From Palsa-504 sp963767565 (GTDB taxonomy: Bacteria > Actinomycetota > Actinomycetes > Streptosporangiales > Streptosporangiaceae): DNA of 64,000 bases. The notes under the pieces are model-generated. The model saw nothing but the letters and a program-made list of their open reading frames with translations. It had not been told where the DNA came from and did no database searches. Location of the stretch: positions 1,178,001-1,242,000 of the forward strand of contig CAVYEG010000006.1 in assembly GCA_963767565.1 (NCBI GenBank). Reading direction: 5' to 3'. Both the position numbers and the translations under genes were made by a program. Shown here piece by piece: positions 34,604 through 42,891 of the stretch (within the stretch, counting starts at the first letter, position 1; the number at the start of each line of letters is the position of its first letter).

Positions 34604-34950
34604 TAGATCACCAAGATCCTGTTCGCGACCGCGGTGCCGCTGGCCGAGATCGCGGTCAACCTGGCCTTCGTGACCGTCACCACCCGGGTGCTGTTCGGCC
34701 AGGCCTTCGACCGGCTGCTGCCGGTCGGCGTGGCCAAGATCAGTGACCGGAACCACGCGCCGAACGTCGCCATCAGCATCGTGCTGGTCATCGGCATCGG
34801 GTTCTGCTTCCTGACCAGCCTGGTCAACCTGGGCAGCATCGTGGCCCTGCAGAGCCTGTTCTTCACGCTGGTGGGCGCGGCCACCACCGTGCTCGCCCTG
34901 TTCACCGTCTACGAGCTGGTCGCGCACAGCAGCGTCTACGGCAAGTTCAG
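34604..34950 (+). pseudogene. central fragment of an APC-type amino acid/amine permease
   Basis: Immediately after a TAG the frame reads ITKILFATAVPLAEIAVNL, RVLFGQAFDRLLPVGVAKI, NHAPNVAISIVLVIGIGF and LFFTLVGAATTVLALFTVYEL, typical of transmembrane helices 7-10 of APC-superfamily permeases, including the cytoplasmic loop DRLLPVGVAKISDRN. Both the N-terminal six helices and the C-terminal end are missing. At about 34950 it joins the aldolase fragment. In actinomycetes inositol loci normally carry a transporter, but usually MFS or ABC, so this permease may come from a different neighbour. Confidence 0.6.
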
Positions 34951-34951
34951 C

Positions 34952-35591
34952 TGGGAGTGGACGGCGTGCTCGGCTCCGCCGACGTGCTCGAGGACCTGCT
35001 GCTGCTCGGCGCGCTGGACGGCAAGATCGTGATCGCTTCGATGAACCGGGGTGGCCTGGCCGACACGGTCTTCGAGATCGACGACCGGTTCACCGGCTAC
35101 GATGCGGCCGCGATCGCCCGATGGGGTTTGACGGCGGAAAGATGCTGATGCGCATCGACCCTGATGACCCGGCGTCGGCGGCCACCGTGCACGCGTGCGC
35201 GCACGCCGTGTCCGATCTGGCCTCGCAGCGGCTGATCGCGATGATCGAGCCGTTCATCTCGCACCGGGTCGACGGCCGGGTCAGGAACGACCTGTCCCCC
35301 GAGGCGATGATGCGGGCCATCGCCGTGGCCTCGGGCCTGGGTACCACGTCGGCCTACAGCTGGCTGAAGGTCCCGGTGGTGCCGGACATGGAGCGGGTCA
35401 TGGCCGCGTCCACGCTGCCGGCCCTGCTGCTGGGCGGCGAGGTGGCCGACGATCCAGAGTCCGCGTACGCGGGCTGGCGCAAGGCGCTGCGGCTGCCGAA
35501 CGTCAAGGGCCTGGTGGCCGGGCGGTCCCTGCTGTACCCGGCCCACGACGACGTGGCCGCCGCGGTGGACGCCGCCGTCAGCCTGCTGTGA
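34952..35591 (+). pseudogene. iol-locus class I aldolase (Cgl0159/deoxyribose-phosphate-aldolase-like), 5'-truncated and frameshifted
   Basis: The frame enters at GVDGVLGSADVLEDLLLLGA, then IVIASMNRGGLADTVF and FTGYDAAAIA. After AAIA one base is missing (about 35119) and the family continues in the next phase with MGFDGGKMLMRIDPDDP, EPFISHRVDGRVRNDLSPE, TSAYSWLKVPVV (Lys of a Schiff-base aldolase) and RSLLYPAHDDVAAAVDAA to 35591. The N-terminal 60-70 residues are gone, replaced by permease sequence. Such aldolases accompany iol genes in actinomycetes and probably cleave the 6-phospho product. Confidence 0.72.
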
Positions 35592-35612
35592 GAGTGGCGT
35601 AACGTCGGGACC

Positions 35613-36290
35613 GTGCAGCGGATTGCCGCCAGCGGCGGGATCAGCCTGGTGTGCGAGACCAGCGGCGATCCCGCCGCCCCGCCGATGGTGCTGCTGCACG
35701 GGCTGGGTGAACGGGCGGCGGCCTGGCAGCCGGTGATCCCGGCATTCGCGCCCTACTTCCGGGTGTTCGCCCTGGATATGCGCGGCCACGGCGACAGCGA
35801 CTGGCCGGGGACGTACTCGTTCCAGCTCATGTGCGACGACGTAGTGGCGGTCCTCGACGGGCTCGGTCTGGACCAGGTCACGCTGGTCGGTCACTCGATG
35901 GGCGGGGCGGTGGGCCTGCTGGCCGCGATGCAGCAGCCAGGCCGGGTAGCACGGCTGGTCCTCGAGGACGCCACGCCGCCATATCCGCGGGAGCGGGCCA
36001 TCCCCGGCCGCCCAGACGGGCCGCTGGACATCGACTGGCCGGTGGTACCGGCCATCATCGGCGCGGTCAACGCGGGCGACCCGGCGGCCTGGGCCGGCCT
36101 GGCCGCCATCACCGCGCCGACGTTGCTGGTCGGCGGCGGCCCGCGCAGTCACGTCAGGCAGGACAAGCTGGCCGAGGCGGCCGCACGTATCCCGCACGGC
36201 GAGCTGGTCACCATCGACGCCGGCCATAACGTGCATGCCGAGCGGCCCGCAGAGTTCGCCGCGGCGGTGCTCGGCTGGCTGCATCTTTGA
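35613..36290 (+). CDS. alpha/beta hydrolase
   Basis: The 225-residue protein is a short alpha/beta-hydrolase with the oxyanion segment LLHGLGERAAAWQPV, GHSMGGAVGLL (nucleophile Ser in GHSMG), a probable acid after PTLLVGGGP and the catalytic His in DAGHNVHAERP. The cap domain is reduced: between LVLEDATPP and PTLLVGG only about 55 residues remain, against about 90 in typical relatives, so a deletion here is possible but the frame is kept. Substrate unknown. GTG start at 35613. Confidence 0.8.
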   Translation: MQRIAASGGISLVCETSGDPAAPPMVLLHGLGERAAAWQPVIPAFAPYFRVFALDMRGHGDSDWPGTYSFQLMCDDVVAVLDGLGLDQVTLVGHSMGGAVGLLAAMQQPGRVARLVLEDATPPYPRERAIPGRPDGPLDIDWPVVPAIIGAVNAGDPAAWAGLAAITAPTLLVGGGPRSHVRQDKLAEAAARIPHGELVTIDAGHNVHAERPAEFAAAVLGWLHL

Positions 36291-36372
36291 CCTAACGAGC
36301 CGTGGTGCATGCTGGACGCACCGCGGCTCGGCGGGCGGGGTTTTGTCGGACCCTGGTGCTAGCGTCAAACGT

Positions 36373-38061
36373 ATGTTCGATCATGGTGTGCCGGGTTCCG
36401 TTTCCAGTGAGCCGAGCCCGGTCCTTGACGGCAGCGTGCCGCTGGAGCGGCTGGAGGCTCAGATCTGCGAGCTGGCCGGTCACCTGGCCGCGGCCACCTG
36501 CCGGTTCCTGGTGCTGCTGGGTGACTTCGACGCCCGCCGCGGCTGGGCCTCGTGGGAGATGAGCAGCTGCGCGTCGTGGCTGTCGTGGAAGTGCCAGCTG
36601 TCCTCTGGGACCGCCCGGGAACACGTGCGGGTGGCCCGGGCGCTGCGGGACCTGCCGGTCATCCGGGGGGAGTTCGGCGCGGGCCGGCTGTCGTATGCCA
36701 AGGTGCGGGCGCTGACCCGGATCGCCACCCCGGACACCGAGGCGGGGCTGGCCGAGATCGCCGGGCCGATGACGGGCAACCAGCTGGAGCGGTTCGCCCG
36801 CGCCCACCGGCAGGTCAGCTCGGCCGATGACGCCGCCGCCCGGATCCGGCGGCGGCTGGCGTGGCGGTTCGAGGACGACGGGTCGCTGGCCGGGACGTTC
36901 CGGCTGCCGCCGCTGCACGGTGCTGTCCTGCTCAAGGCGCTGCGCGCGGCCGCCGGGGACCTGGAGCACCCGCCCGCGGCCGGCCATGCGCACCCCGGTC
37001 CCGCCGTCTCGGACGACGCGGTTCCCGCCGTCTCCGAGCACGCGGCGCGGGAGGCCGGCGTTCCCGCGGAGACGCCGGCCGCCGATGGGGCTCCGGGCGC
37101 CGGCCAGCCGTCCACGTCCACGAGCCTGGCCGACGCGCTGCTGGTGATCGCCGAGGCGTTCCTGGCCGGGAAGGCCGCCGCCGCCGATGACCCCGAGGTC
37201 TACCAGGTCGTCGTGCACGTCGGCACCGGCGCCATCACCCCCGCAGCCGCCCCCGCCGGCCCGGGCGGCCGAGCCGGCCCGGGCATCCCCGCCGACCCGG
37301 GCGGCCAGGCCGGGGGCGTTTCCGCGGAAACGGGGGCTGCCTGGCCGCGGCAGCCGGGGCACCCGGCCGACCCGGCGCGCTGCCACGCCGAAGACGGCCC
37401 GGCGATCAGCACCGCCACCGCGCAGATGATCGCCTGCTCCGCGACGCTGAGCTGGATGCTGCACGACAGCGCCGGGAAAGTGCTCGACCTAGGCCGCCGG
37501 CAGCGCCGGCCGAACGCCGCGCTACGCCGGGCAGCCCGCGAACGGGACACCTGCCGGTGCCGGTTCCCCGGCTGCGAATCCCGCCGGGTCGACCTGCACC
37601 ACATCCAGCACTGGTCCAACGGCGGCGCCACGAAACTAGACAACCTGATCAGCTTGTGCAAATACCACCACACGCTGGTGCACGAACGCGGCTACCTGAT
37701 CGCCGCCGCCCGCGACGGGACCTTCACGTTCTACCGCCCCGGCGGAACAGCCCTCCCGGCGTGCCCCCCGCCGGCACAGGCCGACGGGACGATCCAGGAC
37801 TGCCACGACGCGGACATCACTACCGAGACGATCATCCCGCCCTGGTACGGCGAACGGCTGGACCTGGACCACGCCATCTACATCTGCTTCGCCAACGCCC
37901 GCACCCAGCAGGAACGACGGACCCAGGACCACCACGGCGAACCCGGACCAAGGGACCGGGCCACGGTCTACGCACCCGAAGACTGGCAGCACCGGATCAA
38001 CCGCTACCTCGACCAGCACCCCCGTGACCCGCACCGCGTCACCCAACCCATCCCCGGCTGA
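36373..38061 (+). CDS. DUF222/HNH endonuclease protein (13E12 repeat family)
   Basis: The 562-residue protein has an N-terminal DUF222 domain (about 10-330) with WEMSSCASWLSWKC, REHVRVARALRDLPVI and GRLSYAKVRALTRIA, an Ala/Pro/Gly-rich linker of variable type in the middle, and an HNH nuclease domain near residue 400 (CRFPGCESRRVDLHHIQHW, then NLISLCKYHHTLVHE). This family is multicopy in actinomycetes and thought to be mobile or to drive gene diversification; its target is unknown. The ATG at 36373 is chosen because the DUF222 block starts shortly after. It ends 23 bases inside the convergent DUF5995 gene. Confidence 0.88.
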   Translation: MFDHGVPGSVSSEPSPVLDGSVPLERLEAQICELAGHLAAATCRFLVLLGDFDARRGWASWEMSSCASWLSWKCQLSSGTAREHVRVARALRDLPVIRGEFGAGRLSYAKVRALTRIATPDTEAGLAEIAGPMTGNQLERFARAHRQVSSADDAAARIRRRLAWRFEDDGSLAGTFRLPPLHGAVLLKALRAAAGDLEHPPAAGHAHPGPAVSDDAVPAVSEHAAREAGVPAETPAADGAPGAGQPSTSTSLADALLVIAEAFLAGKAAAADDPEVYQVVVHVGTGAITPAAAPAGPGGRAGPGIPADPGGQAGGVSAETGAAWPRQPGHPADPARCHAEDGPAISTATAQMIACSATLSWMLHDSAGKVLDLGRRQRRPNAALRRAARERDTCRCRFPGCESRRVDLHHIQHWSNGGATKLDNLISLCKYHHTLVHERGYLIAAARDGTFTFYRPGGTALPACPPPAQADGTIQDCHDADITTETIIPPWYGERLDLDHAIYICFANARTQQERRTQDHHGEPGPRDRATVYAPEDWQHRINRYLDQHPRDPHRVTQPIPG

Positions 38062-38800
38062 CGCCCTGATCAGCGGGTGGCAGGCGGACGCCGAACCCAG
38101 TGGCGGCCAGCTTGAGCAGCACCGGGCCGGGGGCCTGCAGGGCCGTGACCTTGGCCGCGCTCAGCTCCTGGAGCCGGGACAGGACCGTCTGGTAGGCCTC
38201 CGGGCCCTCGCGCCGGGCACGGCTGAGGGCGATGGCGTTGGCCCACACCTTCTCCCGGGCCTCGCGCAGGAAGCGCTGGGTGCCGAGCCGGTTGAACGGC
38301 CGCAGCAGCCGGTCGAGCAGGCTGCCCGGGCCTGAGATGTTGGTCAGCTCGTCATCCTCGGCCGCGACGCGGGCGGCCAGGACCTGGTCGATGGCCTGGT
38401 GGTCGGCTTCCCGCCGGGCCATCAGCGCCGGGTCGTCGAACTCCTCGTCGGTGATCACTGCCACCAGCGCCTGCGGCAGGTCGTAGTTGATGTGGGCGTT
38501 CATGCCGAGCAGCACGTGCCGGAGGGCCGGCAGGCTGGCCGGGGCGCTGAAGGCGATGTCCCAGGGCCGCGGCGGGCGGCGGCCCGCCAGGGCTTCGGTC
38601 AGGGCGTCGAGGTAGAGGCCGGCGAAGACGACGTCCCAGCGCTCCACCCAGTCCGGGTCGATGAACCCGCCGTGCTCGAGCTCGGCGGCCACCGCGACGG
38701 TGGTCCGCTGGTAGGTGGCGTGGAAGTAACGCCGCTGGTCCCCCGCGGCCTGCAGCGGCTCGAGCATCGCCGCCATCCGGCCGATCAGCTCCTCGATCAC
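38039..38800 (-). CDS. DUF5995 family protein
   Basis: The 253-residue, mostly helical soluble protein has VIEELIGRMAAMLEPLQ, YFHATYQRTTVAVA, PDWVERWDVVFAGLYLDAL and LLGMNAHINYDLPQALV, the pattern of DUF5995. The NAHINYDL motif is very conserved in this group, and other acidic and His residues suggest a haem-oxygenase-like or metal-binding helical bundle, but no function is known to me. I place the start at GTG 38800 because conservation begins there; an upstream open frame to 38989 is made of remnant sequence. The 3' end overlaps the HNH gene tail by 23 bases. Confidence 0.8.
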   Translation of the reverse strand: MIEELIGRMAAMLEPLQAAGDQRRYFHATYQRTTVAVAAELEHGGFIDPDWVERWDVVFAGLYLDALTEALAGRRPPRPWDIAFSAPASLPALRHVLLGMNAHINYDLPQALVAVITDEEFDDPALMARREADHQAIDQVLAARVAAEDDELTNISGPGSLLDRLLRPFNRLGTQRFLREAREKVWANAIALSRARREGPEAYQTVLSRLQELSAAKVTALQAPGPVLLKLAATGFGVRLPPADQGVSRGWVG

Positions 38801-38829
38801 GCCGCCATTATCGCTGCCGGGTCGACCCG

Positions 38830-38976
38830 TTATTTCTCCTCGGGGCGCAGCGTCGCGTCCGCGATCCGCCCGCTGGCCTCCCAGCGGGCCTGCAGCTCGG
38901 CCATCAGGTGCTGAACAGTATCCAGGTGCTGGCTGATCCAGGCGAGCCGGACCGGAATGACCCCGGTCGGCCAGTT
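38830..38976 (-). pseudogene. start-less coding remnant of unknown family
   Basis: A minus-strand frame without its own start reads NWPTGVIPVRLAWISQHLD, QHLMAELQARWEASGRI and ends ATLRPEEK at 38830. The amphipathic helical pattern and third-position GC look like real protein sequence rather than a shadow of another gene. It is cut on its upstream side by the dimethylformamidase-like fragment. I do not recognise the family. Confidence 0.4.
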
Positions 38977-38985
38977 CGCCTTCTG

Positions 38986-39310
38986 TCACATGCTGGTCGG
39001 GTCACCAGCAGGCGGCCGTCGCTGCTGGCCTGCTCTCCGCCGCGGACCTGCCCGGCCCGCGCCCAGTCCCTTGCGGTACTCGGCCAGGCGGGGCGGGTCC
39101 GACTTGCGCTCCAGCCGGACTCCGTCGGTCTCATAGCCGATCACCGGGGTGGCCGCTCCGCCGGTGATCCCTTCGGGCGGGAATCCCGCGTCGTCGAAGG
39201 CCCAGTGGCTGCCGACCACTGCCTGGTAGCCGGCGATAGCCCGGCGCCCGTCCCACCAGCCGCCGCCCCAGGCCGGACTGGACATGGTGAGCCAGTCATC
39301 CGGGTCGTCG
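38986..39310 (-). pseudogene. fragment of an N,N-dimethylformamidase large-subunit-like protein
   Basis: The minus-strand frame reads DDPDDWLTMSSPAWGGGWWDG, then VVGSHWAFDDAGFPPEG, PVIGYETDGVRLERKS and PPRLAEYRKGLGAG. This Trp-rich block with a VIGYETDG element matches the C-terminal part of DMFase beta-subunit-like proteins. It lacks everything upstream, and downstream it degenerates to an Arg/Pro-rich run. The opposite strand directly upstream carries a different gene fragment, so this is a rearrangement junction. Family identification is from memory of these motifs. Confidence 0.5.
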
Positions 39311-39339
39311 ACGCGGCCGCGCTTGACCAGGTGGCCGCG

Positions 39340-39606
39340 GCGGCCGCCCTGGCCCGGCTGACCGCGGTGGCCGACCACGAAACCCAGGTCGGCTCCTATG
39401 TGCTCATGGACGGCCGCTACGGCACGCTCGATCTGCCGTTCGAGCCGGCCCTGTACTGCGTGACCACCGTGATCAGCCGCCGTCCCTCCCGGCCCGTGCT
39501 CAACGTCGGCCTCAAGGAGCTCACGGTGGAGTACGGCATGCCCGGGTTCACCGAGTGGGAGGTGGACGGCCGCCGGCGCTACCGGCTGGCCGGCCCCGCG
39601 AGATGA
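39340..39606 (+). pseudogene. C-terminal fragment of a D-threonine aldolase/DSD1-type PLP enzyme
   Basis: The plus-strand frame reads TQVGSYVLMDGRYGTLDLPFE, ALYCVTTVISRRPSRPVLNVG and LKELTVEYGMPG, the beta-barrel domain typical of alanine-racemase-fold D-amino-acid enzymes. The metal- or substrate-binding end and the PLP-binding TIM barrel are absent. It starts next to the DMFase-like fragment on the other strand and ends at a TGA at 39606, shortly before the MmcQ gene. It is a remnant, not a short gene; no start or ribosome site precedes it. Confidence 0.55.
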
Positions 39607-39629
39607 TCCAGGACGCCTAGGCTGCTGCC

Positions 39630-40292
39630 ATGGCAGCCAGAACGCGCCCCGCCCGGGTCGCGGACGTCCACGAGCTGGCCCTGGCCATGCCGCACGTCAC
39701 GGTCTGGCCGGGACCGCGGGGCAATCCGATCTACCAGGTGGGCGGCAAGTCCTTCGTCTTCTTCCGCACCCCCCGGCCGGACGCCGCCGATCCGCGTACC
39801 GGTGAGCGCTACCCTGACGTGATCATGTTCTGGGTCGGCTCCGAGGCCGACAAGCAGGCCCTGGTGCAGGACGAGCAGTCGCCTTTCTTCACCACCCCGC
39901 ACTTTGACGGCCACCCGTCGGTGCTGATCCGCGGCAGCCGCATCGGCGAGCTCACGCTGGAGGAGCTGACCGAGATAGTCCAGGACGCCTGGCTGGCCCA
40001 GGCGTCGGCCCGGCGGGCCGCGACCTGGCTCAGCGAGCACTCCCCGGATAACACGGGCCCGGATAACACGGGCCCGGATAACACGGGCCCGGCTGACGCG
40101 GAAGGCCGCGGCGGTGATGGCCAGCGTGACCGCGGCCACCGTCAGCCGGAGCCGGCCGGCCCGGCGGGGACGAACTCGTCGGGCGTGCCCCACGACTGCG
40201 AAGCCGCCGCGGCCGGCACGACCGACGTCGCCCCGGGGTTCAGGTCGTGGTTGACGGCGCGGGCGACGGCCTGGACGGTGTCGATCCCGTAG
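39630..40292 (+). CDS. MmcQ/YjbR family protein with repeat-generated C-terminal run-on
   Basis: Residues 1-130 are a MmcQ/YjbR-type (CyaY-fold-like) domain: VADVHELALAMPHVTVWPG, GKSFVFFRTPRP, DVIMFWVGSEADKQAL and LTLEELTEIVQDAWLAQA. The family normally ends soon after this helix. Here, at SEHS, three 15-bp repeats add three NTGPD-type pentapeptides, and the frame then runs about 50 codons further, of which about 150 bases are antisense to the beta-lactamase-like gene. The extension has no sign of selection as protein. Function of the domain is unknown (possible DNA binding). Confidence 0.78.
   Translation: MAARTRPARVADVHELALAMPHVTVWPGPRGNPIYQVGGKSFVFFRTPRPDAADPRTGERYPDVIMFWVGSEADKQALVQDEQSPFFTTPHFDGHPSVLIRGSRIGELTLEELTEIVQDAWLAQASARRAATWLSEHSPDNTGPDNTGPDNTGPADAEGRGGDGQRDRGHRQPEPAGPAGTNSSGVPHDCEAAAAGTTDVAPGFRSWLTARATAWTVSIP
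40044..40103. repeat. 15-bp tandem repeat, three perfect copies plus a degenerate fourth
   Basis: The unit CCGGATAACACGGGC occurs three times (40044-40088), followed by a diverged copy to 40103. It lies at the junction between the conserved end of the MmcQ-like domain and its run-on tail, encoding repeated Pro-Asp-Asn-Thr-Gly. It is the third unrelated 15-bp array in this window. Confidence 0.92.
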
Positions 40293-41092
40293 GTCATGGT
40301 CGGGTTGTCCTGGGTCAGCACCACGATGCTGTAACCGCCGCCGCGGCCGGTGAAGCAGCCGATGCTGTTGATCCGCCAGCCGTGCGGCTCCAGCGGCAGC
40401 CAGCCGTTCTTGACGTGCACGGTGAGGCTGCGCGGCGCGCCGACCGGGACACCCCAGCGCTGGGACGGGATGACCCGGGCCATCAGGCCGAGCGCGTAGT
40501 CGCGGGCCGCGGTGTCGAGCACCCGGTTGTGGTTCAGCAGCAGCCGCAGCAGGAGCACCTCGTCGTAGGCGGTGATCTGGGTCAGCCCCCACGCCGGGCC
40601 CGGGCCTAGGTAGGTGCGGTTCATGTCGGCCAGTTCCAGGAAGTCCTGGATAAACCGGTGGCCCAGCTCGTCCCACAGCGCGGAGGCTGCGTCATTGTCC
40701 GACCTGGTGATCATCTCCGTGGCCAGGGCGGCCTCGGTCCTGGTCAGGTTGCGGTGCTGATCGGCGGCCAGGCGGAGCAGGGCGCCGAGGATGATCACCT
40801 TGACCACGCTGGCCGAGTCGAAGTGCGCCGAGCTGTCCAGCCAGCACTGCACGTCCTGGCCGGGATCATCGACCCCGACCGCGGCGGCGGAGACGCGGCC
40901 GTGCAGTGCCCGGTCGATATCGCGGGCCAGCCGGGCGGCGAGCGCCGGATGGTCCGCGGACCGGCAACTGGCCGCGACGGTGCTGGCCACGGGCGGCGCG
41001 GCGGCGCTGGCGGGCGCGACGAGCAGCGGGACCGGTACCGATCCGAGCACGATCACGGTGACGGCGCCGGCCAGGCCGCGGCTGAACTTCAT
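40142..41092 (-). CDS. exported class A beta-lactamase-like serine hydrolase
   Basis: The 316-residue protein has a signal peptide (MKFSRGLAGAVTVIVLG, cleavage near ASAAA) and a penicillin-binding fold with SASVVKVI (S-x-x-K nucleophile motif), RSDNDAAS (SDN motif) and HVKNGWLP in the place of KTG. The usual omega-loop Glu is not obvious, so hydrolysis of beta-lactams is uncertain; a role in the cell envelope is as likely. Start at 41092 is set by a GGGGGGAAA site; a longer open frame to 41197 lacks one. Its 3' end overlaps the run-on tail of the MmcQ-like gene. Confidence 0.85.
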   Translation of the reverse strand: MKFSRGLAGAVTVIVLGSVPVPLLVAPASAAAPPVASTVAASCRSADHPALAARLARDIDRALHGRVSAAAVGVDDPGQDVQCWLDSSAHFDSASVVKVIILGALLRLAADQHRNLTRTEAALATEMITRSDNDAASALWDELGHRFIQDFLELADMNRTYLGPGPAWGLTQITAYDEVLLLRLLLNHNRVLDTAARDYALGLMARVIPSQRWGVPVGAPRSLTVHVKNGWLPLEPHGWRINSIGCFTGRGGGYSIVVLTQDNPTMTYGIDTVQAVARAVNHDLNPGATSVVPAAAASQSWGTPDEFVPAGPAGSG

Positions 41093-41247
41093 CGCGTTTC
41101 CCCCCGTTACAGCTGTGGGAGCTGTCAACCTCATGATGAACGCGGTCGGCTTGATCGTCCAGGACACCATGACCGGCCGGGCGCGTACTCTTTTCACGAC
41201 TGAGCCCTATTTCACCACTGAGCCGCGCCGAGCGATCCGGAGAACCG

Positions 41248-42825
41248 ATGCCGGTCAAACCACTGGAGCCTGGCGACCCTGAGCGGCTGGGCCGCTTCGA
41301 GCTGCTCGGGCGGCTCGGCGAGGGCGGCCAGGGCATCGTCTACCTCGGCCGCGGCACCGGCCCGGCAGAAGAGCGGGTCGCGGTCAAGGTGCTGCGCTCC
41401 AGCGTGGACGCCATGGTGCTGGAGCGGCTGGCCCGCGAGCTTGACGCGGTGCATCAGGTCCAGCCGTTCGTCACGGCCGGCGTCATCGAGGCCTCGGCCG
41501 AGGGCGACCGGCGCTACATCGTCAGCGAGTTCGTCGACGGCCCGTCGCTGCAGGACCGGGTCCGCGACCGGGGCCCGCTGGCCGAGCACGACCTGCTGCG
41601 GCTGGCCGTGGGGACGGCCACCGCCCTGACCGCGATCCATGGCGCCGGCGTGGTGCACCGCGACTTCAAGCCAGCCAACGTGCTGCTCGGCCCGGACGGG
41701 CCCCGGGTGGTCGACTTCGGCATCGCCCGCCTCATCGACGCCCCGACCATCACCAGCGGACTGATCGGCACCCCGTCCTTCATCGCGCCCGAGCAGCTGG
41801 CCGGGGCCCGGCCGACCAGCGCGGTGGACATCTTCGCCTGGGCGGTGACGATGATCTTCGCCGCCACCGGCCGGCTGGCGTTCGGCGGCGACTCGGTGAT
41901 GGCGGTCATGATGCGCATCATCAACGAGGTGCCGGACGTCACCGGCGTGCCTGACTCGCTGCGGCCGGTCATCATCGAGTGCCTGGACAAGGATCCGGCC
42001 CGGCGGCCGAAGGCGCGCGACATCATGCTCCGCCTGGTCGACCCGTCCGCGCCGTACCCGCAGCAGACCATGGCCACCCCGGCGGCCCAGGGGGTCCCGG
42101 GCTTCCCGGTCGACAGCGTTCCCCTGGGCCACCTGCCCACCCACCTGAGCTCGCCGTCCGGCCTGGCCCCGGAGACGGGCCCGGCGGCGGCGCCATTTGA
42201 TCCCCGGACCAGCCCGGTGCCCGAGCTGCCCGGACCGACGCCGGCCGGCTTCACGCCGTCTGGGTACACGCCGTCCGGCCCGCCCGCGAGGCCCAGGGGG
42301 TCCAGGCGGTCCCGGCGCGGGCTGGCCGTGGCCGCGGGCAGCGCGGCCGCGGTGGTCGTCCTGGCCGTGGTGGGCGTCCTGCTGCTCACCAAGGGATCCC
42401 CGCCGACCAGCCCGTCCGGCACGTCGAGCAGTTCCCCGCCGGCCTCGGCCAGCAGCACGCCGCCCGCCAGCTCCCCGCCTGCCACGACGAACGCGGCTTC
42501 CGGGGCCACCATCCCGGCCGCCTTCGCGGGCACCTGGAAGGGCACGGCGACCCTGGCCGCGATCGGGGCGCCGGGCATCAACTTCAAGAACGCCATCACG
42601 TTCACGATGGCGGCGGGCGGGACGACGGCCGCGGAGAACGAGGCGGGCGGCTGCGCCACCACCCTCACCCTGACCAGCACGACGGCGACGGTGCTCACGT
42701 TCAGCGAGCCGCAGGCCGGCGGCTGCGTGGCCGGGACCGTGACGTTCACCATGCACGGCGCGACCCTGGCTTACCGGTGGACCGATAACGTCGAGCAGGA
42801 GACCGCCACGCTGCGCAAGAGCTGA
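41248..42825 (+). CDS. membrane serine/threonine protein kinase (PknB-like)
   Basis: The 525-residue protein has an N-terminal kinase domain (about 15-265) with LGEGGQGIVYLG, VAVKVL (catalytic Lys), HRDFKPANVLL, VDFGIARL and APEQLAG. A Pro/Thr-rich juxtamembrane region of about 80 residues follows, then one transmembrane helix (AVVVLAVVGVLLL near 370), a Ser/Pro linker and a 110-residue extracellular beta-type domain (FAGTWKGTATL, GGCATTLTL). It is not a PASTA kinase. Autophosphorylation and envelope sensing are probable. The ATG at 41248 has GGAGAA upstream. Confidence 0.93.
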   Translation: MPVKPLEPGDPERLGRFELLGRLGEGGQGIVYLGRGTGPAEERVAVKVLRSSVDAMVLERLARELDAVHQVQPFVTAGVIEASAEGDRRYIVSEFVDGPSLQDRVRDRGPLAEHDLLRLAVGTATALTAIHGAGVVHRDFKPANVLLGPDGPRVVDFGIARLIDAPTITSGLIGTPSFIAPEQLAGARPTSAVDIFAWAVTMIFAATGRLAFGGDSVMAVMMRIINEVPDVTGVPDSLRPVIIECLDKDPARRPKARDIMLRLVDPSAPYPQQTMATPAAQGVPGFPVDSVPLGHLPTHLSSPSGLAPETGPAAAPFDPRTSPVPELPGPTPAGFTPSGYTPSGPPARPRGSRRSRRGLAVAAGSAAAVVVLAVVGVLLLTKGSPPTSPSGTSSSSPPASASSTPPASSPPATTNAASGATIPAAFAGTWKGTATLAAIGAPGINFKNAITFTMAAGGTTAAENEAGGCATTLTLTSTTATVLTFSEPQAGGCVAGTVTFTMHGATLAYRWTDNVEQETATLRKS

Positions 42826-42891
42826 TACGGAACGGTCCAGCCAGGCCCGTTCCGCAGAAGAGATCTTCAGCCTGCGGACGGCCAGTCGGCC

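Noticed and set aside
36235..36372. Longer N-terminus for the DUF222/HNH protein
   Set aside because: The frame upstream of 36373 overlaps the alpha/beta hydrolase end and has no family similarity; the DUF222 block begins after 36373.
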